From: Alphaproteobacteria bacterium
GTDB taxonomy: Bacteria > Pseudomonadota > Alphaproteobacteria > UBA8366 > GCA-2717185
Direction of reading: 5' to 3'
Length of the DNA: 64,000 bases
NCBI GenBank assembly: GCA_012103325.1
Contig: WLWY01000001.1
Location: forward strand, 62,001-126,000
The position numbers and the translations under genes are program-made. Positions within the stretch are counted from its first letter, which is position 1, and the number at the start of each line of letters is the position of its first letter. The notes below the pieces were generated by a model that searched no databases, was not told where the DNA came from, and saw only the letters and a program-made list of their open reading frames with translations. Shown piece by piece: positions 9,108-18,605 of the stretch.

Positions 9108-10230
9108 TTAGAAGCCGAGCGCCTTGCGTACTTGAGCAACGTTAGAGCGGCTGACGGGAACGACGGTTTCCGGCAAACCCGGCAAGACCAGGAATCCTTT
9201 GTCTTTTTCTTTTTGGAATGCGTTGGCGTGCCGAAGATTGACGATATGGCTGCGGTGGGTACGTAAAAAAATTTTGCCCTTCCAACGCAGTTTCAATGCG
9301 CGATATGGGCCAGGGGCAGAAATGGCTGTCCTGCCCGTCAAACAATACCGAGTAATGACCTTCGGCCTTGATCGAATAGATCTTGTCGACGTCCATGAAG
9401 TACGTCGTTTTATTCAATTCATACGGTAAGCGGTTCGTCTGCTGAACCGAGCCGTTCGTTTCCTCGATCTCGGCCTCTTCAATGGCATGGCCGGAAGAAG
9501 ACAGTCGCCCCTCCAGAGCCCAGATATCTTCCAGCGGGAACGCGGTGATCAGGAACAGACCGCAAATCAGGAAGGCGGCGACGGCGACGAAGAGCGCGAG
9601 GTAACCGTCGGAAATCAGCGGCGCGGCGACCTCAATCAAATCCTGGACCGGCATGAAACGAGTGTAGATCATCGCCGAGTAGTGCATGCCGGAGATCGTC
9701 ACACCGAGCACGACTCCGCCAAGTACCAGCTGCAACAGCGTTCGTTTGCGGTAGGCCAGGGTAAAGGCACCGATCGATGACAGGACTGAAATCGCCGTCG
9801 ACAGGACGATGCCGGTCGGGGAATAGGTAACGATGCAATTGCCCTTGATCGCCGCCATGCCGACATAGTGCATGGAGACGATGCCGAGCCCCGTCAGCAC
9901 ACCAGCACCGATGATGCGTACGTAGTTCCGCACCCCAAAGTGAATCAAATAGAAGCTTAATCCGGTGAACAGGATCGCGATCAGCACCGAGCCAAGGGTG
10001 TAGAGCGCGTCGTAATTTATGCTCACCGGCAACTGCACGGCCAACATGCCGACGAAGTGCATCGACCAAATGCCGCCACCGAGCGCGATCGCCGCCTTGA
10101 CGATTTGACTCTTGCGTCGCGGCGTATCCAGGTAGCGCAATCCGCTAGCCAGTCGCAGGCCGGTAAACGATGCCAGAATGGCCACGAGAACCGACGCGGT
10201 CACCATCAGAGGATCGTAAGTGACTAGCAT
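9108..10230 (-). CDS. coxC: CoxC-like MHYT-LytTR membrane regulator, interrupted by a one-base frameshift
   Basis: The ATG at 10230 starts a membrane domain with three MHYT-type motifs (SMHFVGM, SMHYVGM, GMHYSAM) and about seven hydrophobic segments; MHYT motifs are proposed to bind copper and sense CO, O2 or NO. A C-terminal LytTR DNA-binding domain follows (AEGHYSVLF, HFCPWPIS, then RTHRSHIVN and PVSRSN). The two parts are in different frames: within AAAATTTTTTT around 9267-9277 one T too many moves the ribosome out of frame. Removing one T gives NFLRTHRSHIVN, the expected family sequence, ending at the TAA at 9108. The interval is 1123 bases, that is 3n+1. It lies directly upstream of coxM, as coxC does in Oligotropha. 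It may be a sequencing error, a real mutation or slippage-dependent expression. Confidence 0.8.
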
Positions 10231-10577
10231 GGACAAATTCGCAGTTTGTTTACCGCATAAACGCCATTTTTCCGGAATTCCAACTCTCGATGTTACACGA
10301 ACCCTATAGGAATCCAAAGGCCGCTCACATCACGTCATCGTTTCTGGGGTATGGCGCCCTATCCACACCGCGAAACATCGGCTGCCAAGTTCACCAATTT
10401 GCGGAAGAGTCCGGATATAACTGGAAATTTGGACAGGGCTCTAATCTATACAGAGGCGTACTCTGCTCGAAAGCTCAGGATAAAAACCCAAAGTTCCGAG
10501 AGGTCAGGGTTCCAGGACCACGTTCGAACCGCCGCTATCTCGCTTCCAGCAGCCGTTTCAGAACAGTTGGGGGAAAG

Positions 10578-10648
10578 TGGCGCGCCTCACAGGACAAACT
10601 TCGAACCCCTTGTTCGAAGTTCTGGCCGAATGGAACGCAACTTTGGGA
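10578..10648. repeat. Dispersed repeat, copy 2 (upstream of nosR), with perfect hairpin
   Basis: Begins TGGCGCGCCTCA like the copy at 1243 and includes a perfect 9-bp hairpin, ACTTCGAAC / CCCTT loop / GTTCGAAGT. Orientation matches copy 1, so the cox cluster lies between direct repeats about 9.3 kb apart. It may be a small repetitive palindromic element; no coding capacity is evident. Confidence 0.7.
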
Positions 10649-10827
10649 GTACCACGCGGCGAAATCATGTTGTCGCTTACGGTGTAGCCATAAGAAACAG
10701 TGCCGCTATGGGCACCGAACGGTCGTTGTCGCCAGCAATCTACTCTTTCGAATCTAGCCGAAAGCAGATCTTTGGCTACCACAGCCACATTTAGAAGTAC
10801 CCGCGCAATAGCGGGATTGGTTTCGTC

Positions 10828-10841
10828 TTGATCTGGATCAA
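10828..10841. promoter_or_regulatory. FNR/Anr-type box upstream of nosR
   Basis: TTGATCTGGATCAA is a perfect match to the FNR/CRP-family consensus TTGAT-N4-ATCAA. Its centre lies about 99 bases before the nosR ATG. If it acts as a class II site, transcription would start near 10876, with a TATTTT at about 10864 as a plausible -10. An oxygen-sensing FNR/FixK or NO-sensing Dnr/Nnr regulator is expected for a nos operon; the box alone cannot tell which. Confidence 0.85.
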
Positions 10842-10876
10842 AGCTCCATAAGGCCATCAAGATTATTTTTTGTCAT

Positions 10877-10907
10877 ACAAAAGAAGTATTTTGTTTACTT
10901 CTTTTGT
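10877..10907. promoter_or_regulatory. 12-bp inverted repeat at the predicted nosR transcript start
   Basis: ACAAAAGAAGTA and its exact reverse complement TACTTCTTTTGT are separated by seven bases. The element sits between the FNR box and the nosR ATG, at or just after the predicted start of transcription, so it could be an operator for a second dimeric regulator or a hairpin in the 5' leader. The base composition is much richer in A+T than its surroundings. Confidence 0.6.
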
Positions 10908-10933
10908 TAAAGCGCAAGAACGGCAGATGGAAT

Positions 10934-13153
10934 ATGAGCCGGGACAGGGAATCAGGGGGGCGGCGCGGCGGAATTCGGTTTGCAATCGGATTGATGCTTT
11001 TCGTTGCGAGCCACATAGCGCCAACAAGCATTTCGCCAGTGGCGGCCAGGGTCGATAAGGGCCCTGTTCTGAGTCGCTTCATGGCTGAAACGCCCGCGGC
11101 CCAGATGGTCGCCGGCGCGGATTCCTATGGGTCGATTCTCGACACAATCCCGGTTGCGCCCATTCTCAAGAACGGAGAGAGAATTGGGTTTGCCTATGTG
11201 ACCTCCGATTTTGTCGGGACGACGGGATATTCCGGAAAGCCGATCCACGTCATGGTCGCGATCGCACCCGACGGGAAACTCATTGCCGCCAGACTGGTGA
11301 AACATTCGGAGCCAATCGTTCTTATCGGCATACCGGACAAAAAAATCAAAGCATTGACCGCGCGTTATGCTGGCCTCGACCTGGTTGCCGAGGCCGCTGC
11401 GGGCGGTTCCGGCCACGACCTCGACATCATATCCGGGGCGACCGTCACGGTTATGGTGATCGACGATTCGATCGTTCGTTCGGGTCTGAAGGTCGCCCGT
11501 GCGTTGGGGCTCGGCGGGCTCGCGCCGGAAGCGGCCAAATCCGGCCCGCGCCGCGAAATCGATCCGGCGGTCGGCGCCATGCGGGATTGGTCCGAATTGT
11601 CTGGCGACGGATCGATGCGGCGGCTGTCGCTCGATGTCGGCCAAATCAACGCCGCCTTCACGGCGTCAGGCGACACACTGGCCATGGAACGCCCGGAACC
11701 GGGGAATCCTGCCGACGCGTTTATCGATTTGCAGGCCGCGCTGGTCAGCGTTCCGGCGATTGGTAAAAGCCTGCTCGGCGACGCCGAGTACAAGAACCTG
11801 ACCGATTGGCTGAAACCGGGCGAACACGCGATCCTCGTCGCGGGGCGCGGCCGCTACTCCTTCAAAGGATCCGGTTACGTCCGGGGCGGCATCTTCGACC
11901 GCATCCAGCTTATTCAGGGCGACCGCTCCGTGCGGTTCAGGGACAAGGGCCACAGACGGCTCGGCGCCATCGCGGCTGCCGGAGCGCCGACCTTTACCGA
12001 ATTGGATCTATTCAAGATATCTGCCGATACGGAATTCGAACCAACGGAATCCTGGAGATTGCAACTGTTGGTCCATCGCGCGGTGGGACCCATAAAGAAG
12101 AGTTTCCAGACGTTCGATCTCAGCTACCGGCTGCCCGCCACCTATACCCGCGACCGTGCGGCACCGGCGACACCGCAACTGTCGGCAGAGCAGACCGAGA
12201 GGGAGGCCAAACAAGCGCTGTGGCAGCGCGTTTGGCGCGAGAAAGCTTACGAGATCGTCGGCCTGGCCGTCATGCTGGGACTGCTGACGTTGGCGTTTTT
12301 TGGACAAATGTTCCTTACCGTCAGCGAGCGCGCGACGTTCTGGTTCCGGATCTCCTTCCTGACACTGACGCTTTTCTTCATTGGCTGGTATGCGAACGCA
12401 CAGCTTTCGGTCGTCAACTTGCTGGCGCTCGGCAGTGCCCTGGCAACCGACTTTTCCTGGGACGCTTTCCTGCTGGACCCACTGGTTTTCTTGCTGTGGT
12501 TCTCGGTCGCAGCATCGCTGATTTTCTGGGGACGTGGTGCCTATTGCGGTTGGCTTTGCCCGTTTGGCGCCCTGCAGGAGCTCACCAACCGGATCGCAAA
12601 GGTGTTCAAGGTTCCGCAGGTGATCGTTCCCTGGGGACTTCACGAGCGGCTGTGGCCTCTCAAATATATGATCTTTCTTGGTCTGTTCGGCGTCTCTCTC
12701 GTTTCGCTTCCGCTCGCCGAACAGTTTGCCGAAATCGAGCCTTTCAAAACTGCGATTGTCCTCAAATTCCAGCGTGCTTGGCCCTTCGTCGCCTTTGTCG
12801 TGGCCTTGTTGCTGGTAGGTCTGTTTATCGAACGGTTTTATTGCCGCTACCTCTGCCCGCTCGGCGCCGCGCTGGCGATCCCTGGCCGATTGCGCATGTT
12901 CGAATGGCTCAAGCGGTATCACCAGTGCGGAAACCCCTGCCAGACCTGCAGCAACGAGTGCATGGTTCAGGCGATCCATCCGCTCGGCGAGATCAATCCC
13001 AACGAATGCCTGTACTGCCTGCACTGTCAGGTTCGCTATCAGGACGAAAAAATTTGCCCCGTGTGTATCAAGCGGTCGCGCCGACGCGCCCGATTGCGGG
13101 GCGAGGATCCCGGACCGGATCCAACTGTGCCGGAAGCGGCAGGTCGACTTTAA
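10934..13153 (+). CDS. nosR: NosR, membrane flavo-iron-sulfur electron donor for N2O reductase
   Basis: Using the ATG at 10934 (739 residues; a TTG at 10904 is possible, but lies inside the inverted repeat). An N-terminal membrane segment is followed by a periplasmic FMN-binding domain with the flavinylation motif SGAT (DIISGAT), then several membrane helices with two polyferredoxin-type motifs CGWLCPFGA and CRYLCPLGA, and a C-terminal ferredoxin region rich in Cys (GNPCQTCSNEC, CLYCLHCQ, ICPVC). NosR passes quinol electrons to NosZ and is needed for nosZ expression and activity. First gene of nosRZDFYLX; 29 bases separate it from nosZ. Confidence 0.96.
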   Translation: MSRDRESGGRRGGIRFAIGLMLFVASHIAPTSISPVAARVDKGPVLSRFMAETPAAQMVAGADSYGSILDTIPVAPILKNGERIGFAYVTSDFVGTTGYSGKPIHVMVAIAPDGKLIAARLVKHSEPIVLIGIPDKKIKALTARYAGLDLVAEAAAGGSGHDLDIISGATVTVMVIDDSIVRSGLKVARALGLGGLAPEAAKSGPRREIDPAVGAMRDWSELSGDGSMRRLSLDVGQINAAFTASGDTLAMERPEPGNPADAFIDLQAALVSVPAIGKSLLGDAEYKNLTDWLKPGEHAILVAGRGRYSFKGSGYVRGGIFDRIQLIQGDRSVRFRDKGHRRLGAIAAAGAPTFTELDLFKISADTEFEPTESWRLQLLVHRAVGPIKKSFQTFDLSYRLPATYTRDRAAPATPQLSAEQTEREAKQALWQRVWREKAYEIVGLAVMLGLLTLAFFGQMFLTVSERATFWFRISFLTLTLFFIGWYANAQLSVVNLLALGSALATDFSWDAFLLDPLVFLLWFSVAASLIFWGRGAYCGWLCPFGALQELTNRIAKVFKVPQVIVPWGLHERLWPLKYMIFLGLFGVSLVSLPLAEQFAEIEPFKTAIVLKFQRAWPFVAFVVALLLVGLFIERFYCRYLCPLGAALAIPGRLRMFEWLKRYHQCGNPCQTCSNECMVQAIHPLGEINPNECLYCLHCQVRYQDEKICPVCIKRSRRRARLRGEDPGPDPTVPEAAGRL

Positions 13154-13182
13154 ACGAAGGTAACAGCCACAGGAGCTAGACC

Positions 13183-15102
13183 ATGGCAGATAGATCGAAG
13201 GACAAGGAGCAGATTTCAAGGCGGGACATGTTTTCCGTTCCAGCAAAGGGAGCGTTGCTCGCCGGTGCGATGGCGACGGCAGGCGGCGGAGCGGCAGCAC
13301 TGCTCGGTTCGACGTCACCAGCGGCCGCGGCGGGCGCTCATGCGCTCAAGCCCGGCGAGTTGGACGAATATTACGGCTTCTGGTCTTCAGGCCAATGCGG
13401 CGAACTCCGCATTCTCGGCGTTCCGTCCATGCGGGAATTGATGCGCGTACCCGTATTCAATCGGTGTTCGGCGACCGGCTGGGGGCAGACCAATGAGTCG
13501 AAGAAGGTTCTGACCGAGGGTCTGCTGCCGGAGACAAAAGCGTATCTCGCCACTCAGGGTATGGAGACCTATCACAACGGCGATCTGCATCACCCGCATA
13601 TGTCGTTCACCGACGGCACCTATGACGGTCGCTACCTCTTCATGAACGATAAGGCGAATACCCGGGTCGCCCGGATCCGCTGCGACGTGATGAAATGCGA
13701 CAAGATCATCGAGATTCCAAACGCGTCGGATATCCACGGCTTGCGGCCACAGAAGTTCCCGCGGACGGGATATGTCTTCGCCAATGGCGAGCACCGAATC
13801 CCGCTGCCCAACGACGGCAAAATTCTCGACGATCCGAAAAAGTACGTCTCGATTTTTTCGGCGATTGATGGGGACAAGATGGAGGTCGCCTGGCAAGTCA
13901 TCGTCAGCGGCAATCTCGACAATTGCGATGCCGATTATCAGGGAAAATACGCATTCTCGACCTCCTACAATTCCGAAGAAGGCGTGACGCTCGCTGAGAT
14001 GACGGAGTCGGAAACCGACCACGTGGTGATCTTCAACATCGCCCGGATCGAGGCTGCCGTGAAGGCGGGCAATTATGAAACCCACAATGGCGTTCCGGTT
14101 GTGGACGGCCGCAAAGGCTCCAAGCTCACCGCCTACGTGTCGATACCGAACAGTCCGCATGGCTGCAATACGGCCCCGGACGGGAAGCACGTGGTGATCA
14201 ACGGCAAGCTTTCGCCGACGGTCTCCGTCATCGACGTCAACAAGGTGGATGCTGTGTTCAACGGCGCCGACCCCCGGTCTTGTATCGTTGCCGAACCGGA
14301 ACTGGGCCTTGGCCCGCTACATACAGCATTCGACGGCAAGGGCAATTGCTACACGACGCTCTTCCTCGATAGCCAGATGTGCAAGTGGAACATGGAGAAG
14401 GCGATTCGTCAGTTCAAAGGCGAGAAAATCGACCCGATTCTCGCGAAGACGGACGTCCATTATCAGCCGGGACACAATCACTCATCGATGGGCGAGACCA
14501 AGGAAGCGGATGGGAAATGGCTCGTCTCGCTGAACAAGTTCTCGAAAGACCGGTACATCAATGTTGGACCGCTAAAGCCGGAAAATGAACAGCTGATCAA
14601 TATTGCTGACGGCAACCCTGTAGTCGTGCATGACAGCCCAACCTTCGCGGAACCGCATGACTGTATCATGGTGCATCGTTCCAAGGTCAATCCGGATAGC
14701 ATCTGGAAACGTACAGATCCAACTTGGGAGGAAGCGCGAAAACAAGCGAAGGCGGACGGTGTCGACCTTGAGGAAGGTGCCGAGAAACCGATCCGGGACG
14801 GCAATAAGGTCCGCGTCTATATGACATCGGTCGCTCCCAGTTTCTCGCTCGAGACATTCACCGTGAAACAGGGTGACGAGGTAACGATCTATATCACGAA
14901 CCTGGATGACGTCGACGACCTGACGCATGGCTTCACCCTGGGCAACCACGGTATCGCCTTCGAAGTGGGCCCTCAGGCCACAGCCTCGGTCACCTTCAAG
15001 GCCGATCGGCCAGGTGTGCATTGGTATTATTGCCAATGGTTCTGCCACGCGCTGCATATGGAAATGCGCGGCAGAATGTTCGTCGAGCCCAGGAACGCCT
15101 GA
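13183..15102 (+). CDS. nosZ: NosZ, clade I (Tat-exported) nitrous oxide reductase
   Basis: 639 residues with a twin-arginine signal (SRRDMF, 12-17) before a hydrophobic stretch, marking the Tat-dependent clade I type. The beta-propeller domain has the His-rich CuZ ligand segments ([24 protein letters not shown]). The C-terminal cupredoxin domain keeps the CuA ligands C617, W619, C621, H625 and M628. It reduces N2O to N2 in the periplasm. AGGAG lies just before the ATG. No denitrification genes (nar, nir, nor) are visible in the window, so it could serve as a stand-alone N2O respiration system. Confidence 0.98.
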   Translation: MADRSKDKEQISRRDMFSVPAKGALLAGAMATAGGGAAALLGSTSPAAAAGAHALKPGELDEYYGFWSSGQCGELRILGVPSMRELMRVPVFNRCSATGWGQTNESKKVLTEGLLPETKAYLATQGMETYHNGDLHHPHMSFTDGTYDGRYLFMNDKANTRVARIRCDVMKCDKIIEIPNASDIHGLRPQKFPRTGYVFANGEHRIPLPNDGKILDDPKKYVSIFSAIDGDKMEVAWQVIVSGNLDNCDADYQGKYAFSTSYNSEEGVTLAEMTESETDHVVIFNIARIEAAVKAGNYETHNGVPVVDGRKGSKLTAYVSIPNSPHGCNTAPDGKHVVINGKLSPTVSVIDVNKVDAVFNGADPRSCIVAEPELGLGPLHTAFDGKGNCYTTLFLDSQMCKWNMEKAIRQFKGEKIDPILAKTDVHYQPGHNHSSMGETKEADGKWLVSLNKFSKDRYINVGPLKPENEQLINIADGNPVVVHDSPTFAEPHDCIMVHRSKVNPDSIWKRTDPTWEEARKQAKADGVDLEEGAEKPIRDGNKVRVYMTSVAPSFSLETFTVKQGDEVTIYITNLDDVDDLTHGFTLGNHGIAFEVGPQATASVTFKADRPGVHWYYCQWFCHALHMEMRGRMFVEPRNA

Positions 15103-16379
15103 TGCTCGGGCGCCCCGGAATCCTGTGCCGCTGTCTGCTGTTCCTCCTGGGGCTGGCGGCGGCGGACGCCGGTGCGGCGGAAATCGCCGTGCCGGCGCGG
15201 GCCGGGGCGTTGGCAAATGCGATCGGAGAGGCACAGCTTGGCGACAGGCTGCGCCTCCTTCCGGGCGACCATCAAGGCCCGGTCCGTATCGACAAGCCTT
15301 TGGAATTGATCGGCGGCGGAAAAGCGCACGTCGTGGGTAATGATCTCGGTTCGGTAATTACGGTTGCGTCTGCCGATGTCGTACTGCGAGGCCTTGTCAT
15401 TTCGGGATCGGGGTCGTCGGCAGAGCATCGCGACTCGGCGATTGTCTTGATGAAAAGCGCCGAGGGCGCCCTGGTCGAGGGAAATCGTCTGGTTGGAAAT
15501 CTCATCGGTGTCGACGTTCACGGCGCACGCAATGCCCGGGTTGTCGGCAACGAAATCGTCGGACGCCGCGGTCATAGAATGAATAGCCGAGGTAATGGCG
15601 TTTATGTCTGGAATGCGCCGGGCACCCAGGTCGTCGGTAACGATATCCGCTGGGGGCGTGATGGCATTTTCGTCAACACCTCTCGCAACAATACCTTTAT
15701 TGGCAACCGCTTCCGCGAATTGCGCTTTGCCATTCATTACATGTATGCGCACGACAGTGTCGTTTCGGACAATTTGTCCATCGGCAACCATCTTGGCTAC
15801 GCCTTGATGTTTTCGAAAAATCTGACGGTCCGCGGCAATCGCTCCATTGGGGACCGTGACTACGGTATCATGCTGAACTACACCAACAGCAGCCTTGTCG
15901 AAGGCAATCTGGTCGAGAATGTGGGCGACCGCTGTGTCTTCATCTACAACGCCCACAAGAATCGAATCGAGGGGAACCGTTTCGAGCGCTGCGGCATCGG
16001 CGTGCATTTTACCGCCGGATCGGAGCGCAACCGCTTCACCGGCAACGCCTTCATTGGCAATCGAACGCAAGTGAAATATGTCGGTTCGCGCTGGCTCGAT
16101 TGGAGTACCGGCGGGCGCGGGAACTTCTGGTCCGATCATGCCGCTTACGATCTGGATGGCGACGGTCTCGCCGATTCGAACTTCCGTCCTAATGACAAGA
16201 TGGACCGCATTCTCTGGACTCAGCCGGCCGCGAAGCTGCTGCTGGGGTCCCCGGCCGTACAGTTGATCCGCTGGTCGCTCTCGGCATTTCCGTCGCTCAA
16301 CCCAGGCGGCGTCGTCGATAGCCGTCCGCTGATGCAGCCGATCCCGCAGCGCTTCACATCCTGGCAGGTGGCGCGATGA
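15102..16379 (+). CDS. nosD: NosD, periplasmic beta-helix copper-site assembly protein
   Basis: The ATG at 15102 shares one base with the nosZ stop (TGATG), giving 425 residues. A signal peptide (about 1-25, ending near DAGAAE) is followed by many parallel beta-helix (CASH/carbohydrate-binding) repeats of the form G-N-x-[IVL], e.g. VVGNEI, VVGNDI, FIGNRF, VRGNRS, VEGNLV. NosD works with the NosFY ABC transporter to build the sulfide-bridged CuZ centre of NosZ. It overlaps nosF by four bases. Confidence 0.95.
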   Translation: MLGRPGILCRCLLFLLGLAAADAGAAEIAVPARAGALANAIGEAQLGDRLRLLPGDHQGPVRIDKPLELIGGGKAHVVGNDLGSVITVASADVVLRGLVISGSGSSAEHRDSAIVLMKSAEGALVEGNRLVGNLIGVDVHGARNARVVGNEIVGRRGHRMNSRGNGVYVWNAPGTQVVGNDIRWGRDGIFVNTSRNNTFIGNRFRELRFAIHYMYAHDSVVSDNLSIGNHLGYALMFSKNLTVRGNRSIGDRDYGIMLNYTNSSLVEGNLVENVGDRCVFIYNAHKNRIEGNRFERCGIGVHFTAGSERNRFTGNAFIGNRTQVKYVGSRWLDWSTGGRGNFWSDHAAYDLDGDGLADSNFRPNDKMDRILWTQPAAKLLLGSPAVQLIRWSLSAFPSLNPGGVVDSRPLMQPIPQRFTSWQVAR

Positions 16380-17275
16380 AAGCGTTGGAGATTAAGGGCG
16401 CTCTCAAGCGGCGCGGCGAACGCGTGACCGTCGCAGAGGTCGACCTCTGCATCGAAGCGGGCGAACGCGTCGCCCTGCTGGGACACAACGGTGCCGGCAA
16501 AACGACGCTGATGCGCATGATTCTGGGCCTCACGACAATCGATGCCGGCACCATTTCCGTTTTTGGGGAGGCGCCGGGGACGCAAGCGGCGCGGCGCATG
16601 GCGGCCTATCTGCCCGAAAGCGTTGCGTTCCACCCAGCACTCAGCGGCCGCGAGCAGCTATGCCACTTTGCCCGCTTGCGCGGCGAGCCGTCTTCTCGCG
16701 CAGACGACCTGCTGACCCGTGTCGGGCTCGACCAGGATGCCGACCGCCGCATCCGGACCTACTCCAAGGGCATGTGTCAGAGGCTGGGCCTTGCCCAGGC
16801 GCTGTTGGGCCGGCCCCGCCTTGCCCTGTTGGACGAGCCGACATCGGGTCTCGACCCGGTCGCCCGCTGGCAATTCTATGAATTGGTCGACGAGCTCGCC
16901 GATGCCGGCGGTGCGGTGCTGTTGTCGTCGCATGCCCTGACCGAAATGGAGGCGAAGACCGACCGCATCGCAATTTTGCGGGCCGGACAGTTGGTCGCCA
17001 ACGATAATATCGAGACGCTGCGCCGTGCGGCCGGCCTGCCCGTCCGATTGCGTATCACCAGCCAGCCGGAGCATGTCGAGAACCTGATAAGCAATCTCGG
17101 CGGTCGCCGGCTCAATGGCCGCGCCATCGAATTGCAATGCAGCGAAGCAGATAAGGTCGACAGCCTTGCAGCCGTCAGTTCGGTCCGGGAGTTCGTCGAG
17201 GACATCGACATCATTCCGGCCGGGTTGGACGAACTCTATCGGCATTTCAGCGTCGAAGAAGGGGACATCACATGA
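16376..17275 (+). CDS. nosF: NosF, ABC transporter ATPase for NosZ CuZ assembly
   Basis: 299 residues with Walker A GHNGAGKTT, signature region YSKGMCQRLGLAQ and Walker B LALLDEPTSGLDP, all intact. It pairs with the permease NosY and the periplasmic NosD to supply sulfur for, or otherwise complete, the CuZ cluster. Start and stop overlap both neighbours by four bases (ATGA), which indicates translational coupling. Confidence 0.95.
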   Translation: MKALEIKGALKRRGERVTVAEVDLCIEAGERVALLGHNGAGKTTLMRMILGLTTIDAGTISVFGEAPGTQAARRMAAYLPESVAFHPALSGREQLCHFARLRGEPSSRADDLLTRVGLDQDADRRIRTYSKGMCQRLGLAQALLGRPRLALLDEPTSGLDPVARWQFYELVDELADAGGAVLLSSHALTEMEAKTDRIAILRAGQLVANDNIETLRRAAGLPVRLRITSQPEHVENLISNLGGRRLNGRAIELQCSEADKVDSLAAVSSVREFVEDIDIIPAGLDELYRHFSVEEGDIT

Positions 17276-18093
17276 GCGGCGTTTTGAACATCGCCCGGTT
17301 CGAGCTTTTAGTCGCGCGCCGAAATCTATGGGTTGCCATCGCCGTCGGTCTCATGTCGCTCTTTGCGATCGTTCTGACCCTGGCCGGGTCGGCGCCGGCC
17401 GGTGCGCTGGGTGTCGATCGCCTGACCGTGACGGTGGCCAATCTGACGACATTGTCCGTCTATCTGGTGCCGTTGATTGCCTTGCTGTTGTCGTTCGACG
17501 CCATTGCGGGCGAACTGGAGCGCGGCACGCTGGCTCTCGCGCTGTCTTATCCGATTTCCAAGGCGGCCTTTCTGATCGGCAAGTTTGCCGCCCATCTGGC
17601 GACCTTGACCGCTGCTCTGTCGATCGGATTCGGGATCGCTGCGACAATGTCCGTTGTCCTCGGCGGCGCATCGGCGTCGGGCCTAACCGCCCTGCTGGTG
17701 CTGTTCGTCACCGCCATTCTGCTCGGCGCAGCCTTTCTTGGCTGCGGTTACGCGATCTCCGGCATTGTACGACAGCCCGGCGCTGCTGCCGGGCTGGTGA
17801 TCGGCGTGTGGCTGGTCGGCACCGTTCTTTACGATTTGGGGCTGCTCGGTGCGCTGGTCGCCGATGAGGGCGGGCTGTTTACGTCGAAGGTTTTCCCGTG
17901 GCTGCTGGTCGCGAATCCGGCGGACGCCTTCCGTATCGTCAATCTAGCGGGTTCGGAGGCAGCATCTCTCGCCTCGGGCTTCTCGATGTCGGGCGGTACT
18001 CTATCACCACTTGTGCCGCAACTCGCCCTCGCACTGTGGCCGCCGGCCACGCTGACGCTCGCCTGGTATCTATTCAGGAGGTTGGAGCCATGA
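17272..18093 (+). CDS. nosY: NosY, ABC transporter permease for NosZ maturation
   Basis: 273 residues, almost entirely hydrophobic with about six membrane segments. The conserved cytoplasmic stretch FDAIAGELERGTLALALSYP (about 77-96) is typical of ABC-2-type permeases of the NosY family. It partners NosF. It overlaps nosF and nosL by four bases each. Confidence 0.94.
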   Translation: MSGVLNIARFELLVARRNLWVAIAVGLMSLFAIVLTLAGSAPAGALGVDRLTVTVANLTTLSVYLVPLIALLLSFDAIAGELERGTLALALSYPISKAAFLIGKFAAHLATLTAALSIGFGIAATMSVVLGGASASGLTALLVLFVTAILLGAAFLGCGYAISGIVRQPGAAAGLVIGVWLVGTVLYDLGLLGALVADEGGLFTSKVFPWLLVANPADAFRIVNLAGSEAASLASGFSMSGGTLSPLVPQLALALWPPATLTLAWYLFRRLEP

Positions 18094-18605
18094 GATACCT
18101 ATTGATCTTTGCCGTTTTGCTTCTCGCCGCATGCAACGACGAAGCGCGCGACGTACCACCGCCCCTGGCCATGAGCGAAGACGCCCTGGGGCACTATTGC
18201 CAGATGCATATCCTGGAGCATACCGGCCCGAAGGGTCAGGTCCATCTCGCCGGATATGCCATGCCAATCTGGTTCAGCCAGGTCCGGGACGGCCTCGCCT
18301 ATATCAAGCTCGGCGAGCGCATTGCCGATGTAACGGCGTTCTATGTCAACGATATGGGCAAGGCGACGGACTGGGGGCAACCGGGAGACAACAACTGGCT
18401 TGCTGCCGAATCTGCATATTATGTCGTGGGTTCCGATGCGGTGGGCGGCATGGGCGCGCCCGAACTGGTACCGTTCGGAACACAGGAGGATGCCGTGTCC
18501 TTCGCCCGCGAGCGGGGCGGCATGGTCAAACGATTTGCTGAAATCGTCCAGAGCGACGTCCTGGCGCCAGTCGAAATTGGCAGCCTGCCAGCCGGTGCGA
18601 AATGA
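18090..18605 (+). CDS. nosL: NosL, copper-binding lipoprotein chaperone of NosZ
   Basis: 171 residues from the ATG at 18090, with AGGAGG ending seven bases upstream. A short signal with lipobox LLAAC predicts lipidation at Cys15. The YCQMHILEHTGPKGQ segment resembles the NosL copper-binding motif (usually YCGM..EH.GPKGQ). It delivers Cu(I) to apo-NosZ at the outer face of the membrane. Overlaps nosY and nosX by four bases. Confidence 0.94.
   Translation: MRYLLIFAVLLLAACNDEARDVPPPLAMSEDALGHYCQMHILEHTGPKGQVHLAGYAMPIWFSQVRDGLAYIKLGERIADVTAFYVNDMGKATDWGQPGDNNWLAAESAYYVVGSDAVGGMGAPELVPFGTQEDAVSFARERGGMVKRFAEIVQSDVLAPVEIGSLPAGAK

Larger units (their letters stand above)
10231..10933. other. 703-base divergent control region between coxC and nosR
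   Basis: No convincing gene lies here; short frames on both strands lack ribosome sites and homology. Recognisable elements are the second copy of the dispersed repeat (about 10578-10648), a perfect FNR-type box (10828-10841) and a 12-bp inverted repeat (10877-10907), each listed separately. The region must contain the coxC and nosR promoters. Confidence 0.6.
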
